A stretch of DNA of 64,000 bases from the NCBI GenBank assembly GCA_038040395.1, contig JBBPIJ010000008.1, forward strand, positions 1 to 64,000. The letters run 5' to 3'. A program made the translations under genes and the position numbers. The stretch is from VAXT01 sp038040395. GTDB taxonomy: Bacteria; Actinomycetota; Thermoleophilia; Gaiellales; Gaiellaceae. Below the pieces are notes generated by a model. The model made no database searches and was not told the DNA's origin. It saw only the letters and a program-made list of their open reading frames with translations. Positions 32,442 to 40,746 of this stretch are shown here, one piece after another; the first letter of the stretch is position 1; every line of letters begins with the position of its first letter.

Positions 32442-34629
32442 GCGGAGAGGGCTGCGGGGGTGGTGGCGGGGGGTCCGGAGGCGGCGGCTCGGGCGGCGGA
32501 GGAGGCGGAAGGGGGTCCGGGGGCGGCGGGGGCGGCGCGACCGGCGGGGGCGGCGGCATCGGCCTCGGATTCGAGCGCGTCGTCGTCCCCGTGGTCGTGG
32601 CCGTAGTGGTGGAAGTGGGCGGTGGCAACTCGCCGGCGTACTGACCACGCGTGAACGGGTGCCAGACCGGAGATGAGTGGGCTTCAGGGAAGTCGCGCAC
32701 CGGCGTCGGGCCGATCGCGGCCTCCATGAAGAGGCGCCAGATCGTCGCCGGGAAGGTGCCGCCCGCCACAGAGATTCCGTGGACGTTCGTCATGGGGATC
32801 TCGGCCTGCGGATAGCCGACCCAAACCGTCGCCGACAGGGTGGGGGTGATGCCGCAGAACCAGGCATCCGCGTGGTTCTCGGTCGTTCCTGTCTTCCCGC
32901 CCGCGGGCCGGCCGATATTCGCGCCCACGCCGGTCCCTCCCTGGATGTTCAGCTCGAGGATCCTCGTCACCTCGGCCGCGACCCAGTCGGGGATCACTCG
33001 GTCTCGATCGGGCTTGCCCCAGCCGGCGTCCTCGTCCTCCTTGCCGTCGGCGAGCACGACTTTGCGGATCGCCATCGGCTTCGAGCGGATCCCGCCGGCC
33101 GCGATCGTCGCGTAGGCGGAGGCCATGTCCAGGGGCGAGACGCCGATCGAGCCGAGGCCGAGCGACGGCACGTACGCGCCTTCCTTCGTCTTCAGCGACG
33201 ACTTGACGCCGAGCTTGTTCGCCATCTCCGCAACCTTCTCCGGCCCGAGGTCGAGCGTGAGCCGCGCGAAGACGGTGTTGTCCGAGGCCAGTGTCGCGCG
33301 GGTGATCGACGTCGAGCCCGAGTACGAGTGGGAGTAGGTCGCGACGTCCCAGGCGTCCGAGTACGGATCCGGTTGGTAGTGCAACGGCGCCGAGAGGTAG
33401 GCCGTGGTGTCGGGGTTCACTCCCTCGGCGATCGCCTCGGCCAGGACATAGGTCTTGAAGGTCGACCCCGCCTGCCGCCGCGCCTGAGCCGCAAGGTTGA
33501 ACTGGTTGCCGACCCGACCGGGAGTGACCGCCGTCATGGTCTTGATCGCGCCGTTGCGCGGATCGATTGCCACGACCGCGGAGGCGGGATCGGTGTCGTA
33601 GTTGAGCGTGTTGTGGACCGCCTCGTTCGCAGCGCGCTGGAAGCGGCGGTCGATCGTCGTGTAGACCTGGAGGCCGCCCGAGCGAACGGTCTCCGCGCCG
33701 TACTTCTTGACGAGCTCATCGCGCACGTAGCTGAAGAAGTACGGCTCGCGAATCCTCGTGTAGATCCGCCCCGGCCTCAGCTTGAGGTCGGTGACGCGGA
33801 TCGCCTCCTGGTAGTTCGCGTAACTGATGTCGTGGTTGCGGTAGAGCGCCTGGAGCACCCGGTTCCGGCGCTTGATGGCACGATCGGGGTAGTCGAACGG
33901 GTCGTAGTCCGACGGCGCCTGAGGCAGCCCGGCCAGGAGCGCCGCCTGCAGAACGGAGAGCTTGCTCGCCGGCCGGGAGAAGTACGTGCGCGCCGCGGCT
34001 TCGACCCCGTAGGCGTGATTGCCGTAGTAGACGGTGTTCATGTACTCGGCGAGGATCTTCCGCTTGCTCCAGCTGCGGCTGAGCTTGATCGCGAGGCACG
34101 CTTCGACGACCTTGCGCCTGAGCGTGCGCTCGTTCTTGCGGATGTAGAGGTTGCGAACGAGCTGCTGCGTGATCGTCGAGCCGCCCTCGCGCGCCTCTCC
34201 TGCGCGCACGTCGTTCACGAGCGCGCGCCCGATTCCCTGGAAGTCGATGCCTCCGTGTTGGTAGAAGCGCCGGTCTTCGATCGCAATCGTCGCCTTCGTC
34301 ATCCAGGGGCTCGTCTCCGCCAGCGTCACCGGCTGCCTGTTCTTCTCGGCGGGGATCGATCCAAGCGCCGATCCGTCCGCGGCGTAGATGAACGAGTTCG
34401 AGCCGATCGACGCCGGCCTGAGCGCGCCAAGGTCGCAGTCCCGGCCCACCGAAGTCGCGCCGCCGAATCCGACCACGGCCAGCGTCCCGGCCACCGCGGC
34501 GATCAGGAACGTGAGGATCGCGAGCTTGCGGCGGTGCCGGACTCGCGCGCGGCGCTTCTGGCGCCGTCGACTCGGCATGGCGAGCCCGCGAGAGCGGCGG
34601 CGAGGGCCGTTGGGAGGGGGCGGGCTCAC
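32434..34629 (-). CDS. Class A penicillin-binding protein (glycosyltransferase/transpeptidase)
   Basis: The 731-residue bifunctional murein synthase starts with a basic cytoplasmic tail and one anchor (LAILTFLIAAVAGTLAVVG). The GT51 domain has ATIAIEDRRFYQHGGIDFQG and EGGSTITQQLVRNLYI. The transpeptidase domain has the nucleophile motif AGSTFKTY, the SDN motif (ASDNTVFARL) and KTGTT. After residue about 665 comes a Thr-rich linker and a proline-rich tail of roughly 60 residues, probably spanning the wall. GTG 34629 overlaps the MscS stop. Confidence 0.95.
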   Translation of the reverse strand: MSPPPPNGPRRRSRGLAMPSRRRQKRRARVRHRRKLAILTFLIAAVAGTLAVVGFGGATSVGRDCDLGALRPASIGSNSFIYAADGSALGSIPAEKNRQPVTLAETSPWMTKATIAIEDRRFYQHGGIDFQGIGRALVNDVRAGEAREGGSTITQQLVRNLYIRKNERTLRRKVVEACLAIKLSRSWSKRKILAEYMNTVYYGNHAYGVEAAARTYFSRPASKLSVLQAALLAGLPQAPSDYDPFDYPDRAIKRRNRVLQALYRNHDISYANYQEAIRVTDLKLRPGRIYTRIREPYFFSYVRDELVKKYGAETVRSGGLQVYTTIDRRFQRAANEAVHNTLNYDTDPASAVVAIDPRNGAIKTMTAVTPGRVGNQFNLAAQARRQAGSTFKTYVLAEAIAEGVNPDTTAYLSAPLHYQPDPYSDAWDVATYSHSYSGSTSITRATLASDNTVFARLTLDLGPEKVAEMANKLGVKSSLKTKEGAYVPSLGLGSIGVSPLDMASAYATIAAGGIRSKPMAIRKVVLADGKEDEDAGWGKPDRDRVIPDWVAAEVTRILELNIQGGTGVGANIGRPAGGKTGTTENHADAWFCGITPTLSATVWVGYPQAEIPMTNVHGISVAGGTFPATIWRLFMEAAIGPTPVRDFPEAHSSPVWHPFTRGQYAGELPPPTSTTTATTTGTTTRSNPRPMPPPPPVAPPPPPPDPLPPPPPPEPPPPDPPPPPPQPSPPG

Positions 34630-35348
34630 AGGACGCTCTGCTCGCGGAGTCGCCGCGCGATGCGCAGCCTGAGCTCGCTCTCGATCTGCTCGACGGACGC
34701 GGCGTCAGAGGCCCACGTGCGGATGGAGACCGTCGCGGCGCCGTTCAGCGCGGTGACGAGCACGGCGGCGCGAGGATCGCCCGCCGTTTCGCTCCGCAGC
34801 AGGTCGACCACCGCATCAAGATCTTTGTCGAGCGGCACCTGGACGGTCACCTGGGCGAGCTTCTCCCGACTGACGATGGTGGAGTTGCGAATCGTATCCG
34901 AGGCCAACTTCTCGTTTGGAATCACGAGCCGGGCGTTGTCGCTGGTCTTGATGAAGGTGTAGGTGAGCCCAATTTCCTCGACGGTGCCCTCGACGTCGTC
35001 CACGGTCACAAGGTCGCCGAGTCGCAGCGGCTGCGTGAATGCGATGACGACGCCGGCGACGAAGTTCGCCAGGGGGCGTTGCGCCGCCAGGCCGACGACG
35101 AGTCCGACGATCGCGGATGACGCGAGCAGTCCGGCGGCGATCGCGCGCACTTGAGGGACGACCAGGAGCGCCGAGAGGATGCCGACCGCGATGATCGCGG
35201 TCATCAGGCTCCGGCGCAGCACCTGATAGCGGGTGACGGTCTCGGGCGGGAGCTGGCGGCGCGACATCCGCCAGTCGACGACCTTCGCCAGGGTGGTTGC
35301 CAGAACGATGATCCCAGCGACGATCAGCCAACGTTCCCAGAGGCCCAT
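34626..35348 (-). CDS. MscS-family mechanosensitive ion channel
   Basis: The protein has 240 residues: three membrane helices, the pore-lining third helix region (AAGLLASSAIVGLVVGLAAQ then RPLANFVAGVVIAF), and the MscS beta domain LGDLVTVDDVEGTVEEIGLT followed by IPNEKLASDTIRN. It releases solutes on hypo-osmotic shock. It sits directly upstream of the penicillin-binding protein gene with a four-base overlap, linking turgor release and wall synthesis by position only. Confidence 0.92.
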   Translation of the reverse strand: MGLWERWLIVAGIIVLATTLAKVVDWRMSRRQLPPETVTRYQVLRRSLMTAIIAVGILSALLVVPQVRAIAAGLLASSAIVGLVVGLAAQRPLANFVAGVVIAFTQPLRLGDLVTVDDVEGTVEEIGLTYTFIKTSDNARLVIPNEKLASDTIRNSTIVSREKLAQVTVQVPLDKDLDAVVDLLRSETAGDPRAAVLVTALNGAATVSIRTWASDAASVEQIESELRLRIARRLREQSVL

Positions 35349-35476
35349 GGGGGCTCTATTCGACGGGAGGGCGGGCGATCCTCAGCGCGGCGCGAAAGGC
35401 CATTTCGGCACAGAATCGGCACAGCGGCGTCACGAGAGGCGCAGTAGCCTGAACGGCGGGTGGCGGGTGGCCAGAC

Positions 35477-35494
35477 TCCCCACCCGGGTGGGGA
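35477..35494. terminator. Perfect 18-base palindromic hairpin
   Basis: TCCCCACCCGGGTGGGGA is a fully self-complementary sequence ending one base before the DUF2203 stop codon. On the minus strand it follows that gene directly. It is GC-rich with only a short A/T tail, so termination is likely but not certain. The 35349-35495 gap otherwise shows nothing recognisable. Confidence 0.55.
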
Positions 35495-35495
35495 T

Positions 35496-35900
35496 TTAGA
35501 GGGGTAGCGGCATCCGTCCCGAGAAGCCTTCTTCGAGGCCGTGCCAGAAGCCGACTTCGTCCTCGCCGAGGCGCCAGCAGAGCAGGACTTCCTCGCCCTC
35601 CCGCAGCGCAGGGAAGTCGATCAGCCCCTCATCGAGGTCCTTGACGAGCCCGCCCGCCTCGTGGATCTGCGCCACGCAGCGCGCGATGCCCGCCACCTCC
35701 TCGTCCAGCCGTTCCTGGACGTCCTGCAGCTCGCGCGGCTCGAGGTCGCCCCCGTTTCCGGCGATTCGCGCCGTCAGCTCGGCCTGCCGCTCCTGGAGCT
35801 CCACCAAACCACGGCGGTGCCCGACGAGCTCTTCGGTCAGCGGCCGAACGATCTCGAGCGCCTCGTTCGCGTCGACGGGTGTGAAGTAGCGCGGCGCCAC
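35496..35900 (-). CDS. DUF2203 family protein
   Basis: GTG 35900 begins VAPRYFTPVDANEALEIVRP, the conserved opening of DUF2203 (residue YFT..EAN..LP). It has a central coiled-coil (about 30-95) and ends EGEEVLLCWRLGEDEVGFWH, the conserved C-terminal block. It has 134 residues. Function unknown; the family is widespread in actinobacteria and other soil bacteria. Its start is only six bases from the divergent membrane glycosyltransferase start. Confidence 0.85.
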   Translation of the reverse strand: MAPRYFTPVDANEALEIVRPLTEELVGHRRGLVELQERQAELTARIAGNGGDLEPRELQDVQERLDEEVAGIARCVAQIHEAGGLVKDLDEGLIDFPALREGEEVLLCWRLGEDEVGFWHGLEEGFSGRMPLPL

Positions 35901-35906
35901 GCCCGT

Positions 35907-37169
35907 ATGATCCCCGCCGTCGTGAGTACAGGTCAACGGCTTGGCACGCAACACGTCGAGGCGCGCGACCTCCCCCTCGAGTCGGCGCGCAACCCGGCCG
36001 TCGAGATCTTCCTCTGGAGCCGCGCCGCGATCTGGGCCGCCGCCCTGTTCGCGTTCCTCGTCTTCGAGCCGAACCGCCACCCCGAGGCGGCCCGTTGGGA
36101 CGACCCCTCCGTTACCCGCGACCTGGGCTCGGTGACCGACATCTGGGCGCGCTGGGACAGCATCTTCTTTCTCCGCATCGCCGAACACGGCTACGAGCAC
36201 CTCTCGCGCTCGGCCACGGCCTTCTTCCCGCTGTACCCGGCGATCGTCGGCGTCGTCGGACGAGTCTTCTTCGGCCACTACGTGCTGGCCGGGATCGTCG
36301 TCTCGATCGTGGCGGGTCTCGGCGCGTTCGTGCTGTTCTATCGGCTCGCCGAAACTCGTCTCGGCGCCGAAGGCGCACGCCGCGCCGTCCTCTATCTCGC
36401 CGTGTTCCCGATGGCGCTCTTCTTCCAGGCCGTCTACACCGAGTCCCTCTACCTTCTGCTCACCCTCGCGGCGTTTGCGCTCGCCGAGCGCAGGCGATTT
36501 CTGCCGGCCGGCATCGTCGTCGGGCTGGCACTTCTGACCCGGCCAGCGGGGGTCGCGCTCCTGCCCGCGCTCGCGCTCCTCGCCTGGCGGTTGCCGAACG
36601 CGCGCGGCGCGCTCGCGAGGCTCGCGGTCGCACCCGCCATGTTCGCTGCCTATCCGCTTCTGCTCTGGTGGCAGCGCGGCGATCCCTGGGCATTCCTCAC
36701 CGCGCAGGGGATCTGGGCACGCCACCTGTCGCCGGCCGGGCCACTGGGAGGTATCTGGAACGGGCTCAGAGCAGGCTGGGCGGGGGTTCGCCAGCTCGCC
36801 TCCGGGTCGCACACCCACACGTACTGGCCTGCCGTGGAGGGGACCGATCCGATGCGCGTCGCCGCGATCAACCTGGAATGTCTCGCGGCCCTGGTCCTCT
36901 TCGTGTTCCTGACCGTGGTCGCGTGGCGCCGCTTCGGCGCGCCCTACGGCCTCTTTTCCGCGCTGAGCCTCGCGATTCCCCTGAGCGTCCCGAGCGAGCG
37001 CTGGCCACTTCTCTCGCTGCCCCGCTTCGGGCTCGTGATCTTTCCCCTATTCCTCGCGCTTGCCGCGATTGGCGGACGGCCGCGGGCGCACACCGCGATC
37101 GTCTCGATCAGCTCGCTGCTGCTGGGAGTGGCCGTGGTCCAGTGGGCTCTCTGGCAGTGGGTCGCGTGA
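35907..37169 (+). CDS. PIG-V-like membrane mannosyltransferase (GT-C)
   Basis: The protein has 420 residues and about ten membrane helices. The sequence WARWDSIFFLRIAEHGYEHL and TAFFPLYPAIVGVVGRVF is diagnostic of PIG-V/GPI mannosyltransferase II relatives, where the acidic residue in RWDS is catalytic. AVFPMALFFQAVYTESLYLL is the second conserved loop. It would transfer mannose from a lipid donor, possibly the one made by the GT2 enzyme at 27.8 kb. ATG 35907 is used; GTG 35922 is also possible. Confidence 0.85.
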   Translation: MIPAVVSTGQRLGTQHVEARDLPLESARNPAVEIFLWSRAAIWAAALFAFLVFEPNRHPEAARWDDPSVTRDLGSVTDIWARWDSIFFLRIAEHGYEHLSRSATAFFPLYPAIVGVVGRVFFGHYVLAGIVVSIVAGLGAFVLFYRLAETRLGAEGARRAVLYLAVFPMALFFQAVYTESLYLLLTLAAFALAERRRFLPAGIVVGLALLTRPAGVALLPALALLAWRLPNARGALARLAVAPAMFAAYPLLLWWQRGDPWAFLTAQGIWARHLSPAGPLGGIWNGLRAGWAGVRQLASGSHTHTYWPAVEGTDPMRVAAINLECLAALVLFVFLTVVAWRRFGAPYGLFSALSLAIPLSVPSERWPLLSLPRFGLVIFPLFLALAAIGGRPRAHTAIVSISSLLLGVAVVQWALWQWVA

Positions 37170-37813
37170 ACGCGCGCCTCATCGGCTGGGGCCTGTTCGT
37201 CGGCTTCCTCGCCACCCTCGCCTACATCTCGCACTTCACCGGCGGTCAGCCGGCGAAGGACACTGCGTTCCGGTGGGAATCCAGTATCAGCGGGCTGATT
37301 GCCTACGCGATTTTCTTCGGCGTCGTCATGCTGCTCACGCGCGGCCTCGAGCGCCGCAGCTTTCTCGCTCTGCGCCGTCCCACGTCATGGGGGCTCGCTA
37401 CGCGCATCTCGATCCTCGTGATCGTCGCCGTCGCTCTCATCAGCGCCGCCGTGGCGCCGTTCGGCAGTCCCGGAGAGGAGCAAGGCCTGATCCCCGAGCG
37501 CTTCGACTCGCACCGGATCGCGCAGTTTGCGGCCTTCGCCGCGATCGTGGTGCTCGTCGGGCCAATCGTCGAGGAGCTGACGTTCAGAGGCGTGGGGTAC
37601 GGGCTCCTCGAGCGGTTCGGGCGCACCACGGCCATCGTCCTCGTCGGACTCGCGTTCGGTCTCATCCACGGCCTCGTCGCGGGCTTCCCGGTGATCGTGA
37701 CATTCGGTATCGGGCTTGCTTATCTCAGGTCCCGGACGGGGAGCATCTACCCCTGCATCCTCCTCCACGCGGGGTTCAACGCCTTTGGGCTCGCCCTCGG
37801 CGTCGCCAGCTGA
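37166..37813 (+). CDS. CPBP-family intramembrane metalloprotease
   Basis: GTG 37166 overlaps the previous stop (GTGA). The 215-residue membrane protein has the CPBP (Abi/CAAX-like) motifs: EE..R in PIVEELTFRGVGYGLLERF, H in LAFGLIHGLVAGF and the third motif SIYPCILLHAGFNAFG. Such proteins are intramembrane endopeptidases in prenyl-protein processing or self-immunity in other organisms. No substrate is encoded nearby. Confidence 0.9.
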   Translation: MNARLIGWGLFVGFLATLAYISHFTGGQPAKDTAFRWESSISGLIAYAIFFGVVMLLTRGLERRSFLALRRPTSWGLATRISILVIVAVALISAAVAPFGSPGEEQGLIPERFDSHRIAQFAAFAAIVVLVGPIVEELTFRGVGYGLLERFGRTTAIVLVGLAFGLIHGLVAGFPVIVTFGIGLAYLRSRTGSIYPCILLHAGFNAFGLALGVAS

Positions 37814-37831
37814 CGCTAGCCTTTTCGGGTA

Positions 37832-39172
37832 ATGCGGCGCCTACTTCCGGTCCTGGCGTTTCTCATCTGGGTTGCGCCGGCGCACGCGACCCCGACGATC
37901 ACGGCCGGGGCGAGCACGACGCTCGGTCAGGCTCCACTCGACGTCACGCTGACCGCAACCGGCGATGCCGTCTCCTACCACTGGAATCTCGGAGACGGCA
38001 CTCAGGCCGACGGAGCCATCGTCCAGCACCGCTACGAGGCGGGGAAGTTCACGGCCACGGCCACCGGGACCGCAGCCGACGGGACGCAGGCCCAGGCGAG
38101 CGTCACGATCACCGCGGTACGGATCATCCTCACAGGCCCGAAGGTCGGCACGTACGGGCGCCGGGCCGTGTTCAAGGGCCGTCTCAAGCCCGCGCTGCGA
38201 GGCGCGCCGGTTTCGCTCTTCGCCGGCGAGACCGAGGTCAGATCCGGCAAGGCCGACAGGAAGGGCCGTTTCCACTTCCGCCTACGCCTCCGTGCGCCGG
38301 GCACCTTCACGGCACGTTTCGGCTCCGTCGTGTCCAACGCGGCCGCGGTGCCTCTCCGACCCGGACTCGACGTCGCGTTGCCTTCCTCCCGTACCGTCGG
38401 GCAGGCGCTTGTCCTTCGCGTGGCCGTCAAGCCGAAGGGAAGCGGAAGCCTCAAGATCCGGATCTGGCGCGGAGGCCACGAGCTGCGGGAGCGAACGTTC
38501 GGCGATCGCGCTGCTCTCCGTCTGAGCACGGGCAAGGTCGCGGACTACGTGGTTCGGATCGCCGTCGAGCCGAACGGGACGTACCGCGGGCGAAGACAAA
38601 CCGTTCGCGCGAACGTCCTTCTGCCGTACCTCTCGGTGGGCAGCCACGGGCCGAGCGTCCGCATCCTCGAGCGGCGGCTGGCGGAGCTCCGCTACGCGGT
38701 GCGAGGCGTCGACACCTACTTCTCCTACGACACGCAAGACGCCATCCTTGCCTTCCAGAACGTGCATGGGATGGCCCGGACCGGCGCCGTCAGTCCGACG
38801 CTTTGGCGGCGACTACAGACTGCCCATGCACCGGTGCCCCGGTACCGCGGTAGCCATCACATCGAGGTGGACAAGTCCCGGCAGGTCTTGTTCGAGGTGG
38901 ACGGCGGCAGCGTGAGAAGAGTCGTGCACGTCTCGACCGGGGCCACGGGAAACACGCCAGTCGGCCGCTGGCACGTGTACAGCAAGGTGCCGGGATTCCT
39001 GCCGAGCGGCATGTACTACTCGTCCTTCTTCCTACGTGGCTTCGCGATCCACGGCTATCACTCCGTTCCCTCGTACCCGGCCTCGCACGGGTGCGTCCGG
39101 GTGCCGATCTGGATCGCGCCGACCCTTTTCGCGGGCAGCAGCTACGGCGAGACGATCTACGTCTACTACTAG
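37832..39172 (+). CDS. Secreted L,D-transpeptidase with PKD and peptidoglycan-binding domains
   Basis: A signal peptide (cleavage after APAHA, about residue 19) leads to a PKD domain (about 20-95, with SYHWNLGDGTQAD), two Ig-like segments, a peptidoglycan-binding domain (SHGPSVRILERRLAELRY ... AILAFQNVHGM), and a C-terminal YkuD domain. The YkuD catalytic motif is visible as IHGYHSVPSYPASHGCVRVP with cysteine nucleophile. It would make 3-3 cross-links or attach proteins in the wall. 446 residues. It is 18 bases downstream of the CPBP protease gene. Confidence 0.92.
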   Translation: MRRLLPVLAFLIWVAPAHATPTITAGASTTLGQAPLDVTLTATGDAVSYHWNLGDGTQADGAIVQHRYEAGKFTATATGTAADGTQAQASVTITAVRIILTGPKVGTYGRRAVFKGRLKPALRGAPVSLFAGETEVRSGKADRKGRFHFRLRLRAPGTFTARFGSVVSNAAAVPLRPGLDVALPSSRTVGQALVLRVAVKPKGSGSLKIRIWRGGHELRERTFGDRAALRLSTGKVADYVVRIAVEPNGTYRGRRQTVRANVLLPYLSVGSHGPSVRILERRLAELRYAVRGVDTYFSYDTQDAILAFQNVHGMARTGAVSPTLWRRLQTAHAPVPRYRGSHHIEVDKSRQVLFEVDGGSVRRVVHVSTGATGNTPVGRWHVYSKVPGFLPSGMYYSSFFLRGFAIHGYHSVPSYPASHGCVRVPIWIAPTLFAGSSYGETIYVYY

Positions 39173-39173
39173 C

Positions 39174-39626
39174 GCGCGAGCGATCTTCGCGGTCGCGGTA
39201 GTACTCGCGCTCTCCGCGTTCCTGCTCGCCGCGTACCTCATACCCGAGGGAAAGGGACGCGACGTCGCGTGGCAGGACCTTTCCGCGCAAGTCGGGCCGC
39301 TGACGATCCGGCACCCGGAGACGCGGGTCTTCCGCGAGCGCTCGAAGCTCGAGAAGTTCCTCCGCGGAGCGCACCCGGGGCGAGCGCTGCCGGCCGCGGG
39401 CTTCTCGACCCGAGAGCTCCTGCTCGTCTCGCCCGGGCCACGCTCGAGCACCGGCTACTTCATCGAGGTCCTGAGCGTTCGCGAGCGTGGCGGCAAGATC
39501 ACCGTCCGGCTCCGGGAGCGAACGCCGGGGGTGAGCGAGAACGTGCACCCAGGAGTGACCTACCCGTACCGCCTGCTCAGCTTGCCGGCCGGCAAGGACG
39601 TGTACGTGGACTGGGTCGGCCGCTGA
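39174..39626 (+). CDS. PrcB-domain membrane or secreted protein, start codon unclear
   Basis: After one hydrophobic helix (FAVAVVLALSAFLLAAYLI) the protein ends with a PrcB_C-type domain: GYFIEVLSVRERGGKITVRL then ENVHPGVTYPYRLLSLP. PrcB-like proteins interact with secreted proteases. The frame has no ATG, GTG or TTG between the end of the transpeptidase gene and the conserved part; GTG 39036 lies 137 bases inside that gene. The start given is simply the first codon after the previous stop. It may be translated from an unusual start codon or by coupling. Confidence 0.55.
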   Translation, partial: ARAIFAVAVVLALSAFLLAAYLIPEGKGRDVAWQDLSAQVGPLTIRHPETRVFRERSKLEKFLRGAHPGRALPAAGFSTRELLLVSPGPRSSTGYFIEVLSVRERGGKITVRLRERTPGVSENVHPGVTYPYRLLSLPAGKDVYVDWVGR

Positions 39627-39633
39627 ACCGACT

Positions 39634-39652
39634 TAGCAACAGTCTGTTGCTA
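39634..39652. terminator. Hairpin between convergent genes
   Basis: TAGCAACA and TGTTGCTA form a perfect eight-base stem around GTC. It lies midway between the convergent PrcB-domain gene and the DUF151 gene, so it probably ends transcription from both sides. There is no long T tract. Confidence 0.5.
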
Positions 39653-39674
39653 GGTTCGACAGGGCGGTTCGGGC

Positions 39675-40175
39675 CTAGGTCTCTTCCTCGCCCTCGACCG
39701 CGAACTGGTCGGGCGAGACGCTGTCCAGGAAGCGCTTGAACTCGTCCACGATCTCGTCTTCGTTCACTTCCTCGCCCTCGAACTCGATCGCCGATTCCTC
39801 GATCACGTCGTCGGCCGCGAAGATCGGCGCATCGGCTCGTACGGCAAGCGCGATCGCGTCGGACGGGCGGGAGTCGATCTCGACTTCCGAGCCGTTCTGC
39901 TGAACGGTGATCGAGGCGTAGAAGGTGCTCTCCTTGAGCTCGGTGACCGTGATCCGGACGACCTGGGCATCGAGCTGCTCGAGCATGTCCGTGAGGAGGT
40001 CGTGGGTCAGCGGACGCGGCGTCGAGGCGCCCTGGAGCTTCATGAGGATCGCCGCCGCCTCGGGATGACCGATCCAGATCGGCAGGAACCTGTTGCCGTC
40101 GGCGGTCTTCAGCAAGACGATGGGCTGCTTGCTGCCCAGGTCGAAGCTCACCCCGTAGATGACCATTTCCTGCAT
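39675..40175 (-). CDS. Bifunctional nuclease family protein (DUF151)
   Basis: The 166-residue protein starts MQEMVIYGVSFDLGSKQPIV and contains LPIWIGHPEAAAILMKLQG, RPLTHDLLTDMLEQLDAQVV and SRPSDAIALAVRADAPIFA, all hallmark stretches of DUF151. Plant and archaeal relatives have DNase/RNase activity. A glutamate-rich tail ends the protein. It is transcribed away from tRNA-Ile, across a 185-base gap that contains a repeat element. Confidence 0.9.
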   Translation of the reverse strand: MQEMVIYGVSFDLGSKQPIVLLKTADGNRFLPIWIGHPEAAAILMKLQGASTPRPLTHDLLTDMLEQLDAQVVRITVTELKESTFYASITVQQNGSEVEIDSRPSDAIALAVRADAPIFAADDVIEESAIEFEGEEVNEDEIVDEFKRFLDSVSPDQFAVEGEEET

Positions 40176-40249
40176 GGCGGTTCCTCGATTATCTTAGCGC
40201 GGTGCCTCGGCCGCTCCGTCCCGCGGACGGGGGTGTTAATTCGGAGGTG

Positions 40250-40327
40250 TCGACCGGTCATTTCAGACGGACGCACGGGCAAAGCCCGAGCGTCCTGAGG
40301 ACGGCGCCGCAGGCGTCGCCTCCGAAG
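40250..40327 (+). repeat. Repeat element copy A with hairpin, upstream of tRNA-Ile
   Basis: TCGACCGGTC at 40250-40259 is followed by TTTCAGAC and a hairpin with arms GGACGC-A-CGGGC and GCCCG-A-GCGTCC around AAA (40269-40295), then a CG-rich tail. The same arrangement recurs at 62093-62167 with compensating base changes in the stem. No gene is seen in the 40176-40360 gap. Confidence 0.6.
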
Positions 40328-40360
40328 GAGTGCCTCGACGTGGCTAGAATCGAGCGCCCC

Positions 40361-40434
40361 GGGCGATTAGCTCAGTTGGTTAGAGCGCCGCTCTGATAAG
40401 GCGGAGGTCCGTGGTTCGAATCCACGATCGCCCA
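40361..40434 (+). tRNA. tRNA-Ile (anticodon GAT)
   Basis: The acceptor stem GGGCGAT pairs with ATCGCCC, the anticodon loop CTGATAA holds GAT at 40395-40397 with stem CCGCT/GGCGG (one T-G pair), and the T loop is GGTTCGAATCC. Discriminator A40434; CCA is not encoded. It lies close to the origin region, a common place for tRNA-Ile. Confidence 0.97.
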
Positions 40435-40439
40435 TTTTC

Positions 40440-40482
40440 GGCTGCGCAAGCAGCCAAAAATGTCGAAGGCCGCGCAGCGGCC
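40440..40482. terminator. Two successive hairpins after tRNA-Ile
   Basis: GGCTGC-GCAA-GCAGCC (40440-40455) is flanked by TTTT and AAAAA that extend the stem. GGCCGC-GCA-GCGGCC (40468-40482) follows. They lie between tRNA-Ile and the convergent small gene, so a two-sided terminator is likely. Confidence 0.55.
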
Positions 40483-40497
40483 GAGACCCGGCAAGGG

Positions 40498-40746
40498 CTA
40501 GTGCAGGACGCGCGTGCGGTGCAGGTAGTCGTCAACGACGAGCAGAAAGCCCTCGTCGCGGGCGATTTCGCTCAACGTTCCCTTCGTGAACTCGTCGAGC
40601 TCCGACGTGCCGGCGAGCTCCACCAAAAACGACCCCAGGCGTCCCTCCTGGGACATTGCGGCCATACGCAGGAAGATCTGGCGCGCCTCGGCGTCCTGGG
40701 AGATCGCCTCGAGCGACTCGAGATCCTGCATCCACTCGCCGAACAT
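40498..40746 (-). CDS. Small acidic protein co-translated with parB, unknown function
   Basis: This soluble 82-residue protein is predicted to be all-helical, starting MFGEWMQDLESLEAISQDAE. Its ATG shares one base with the parB stop (TGATG), so it is translated by coupling to ParB. No known domain is recognised. Its acidic character and place at the end of the parA-parB operon make an accessory role in chromosome segregation conceivable, but nothing in the sequence shows it. Confidence 0.65.
   Translation of the reverse strand: MFGEWMQDLESLEAISQDAEARQIFLRMAAMSQEGRLGSFLVELAGTSELDEFTKGTLSEIARDEGFLLVVDDYLHRTRVLH

Noticed and set aside
32677..34962. Plus-strand open frame of 761 codons opposite the penicillin-binding protein
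   Set aside because: Shadow frame; charged low-complexity composition and no start context.
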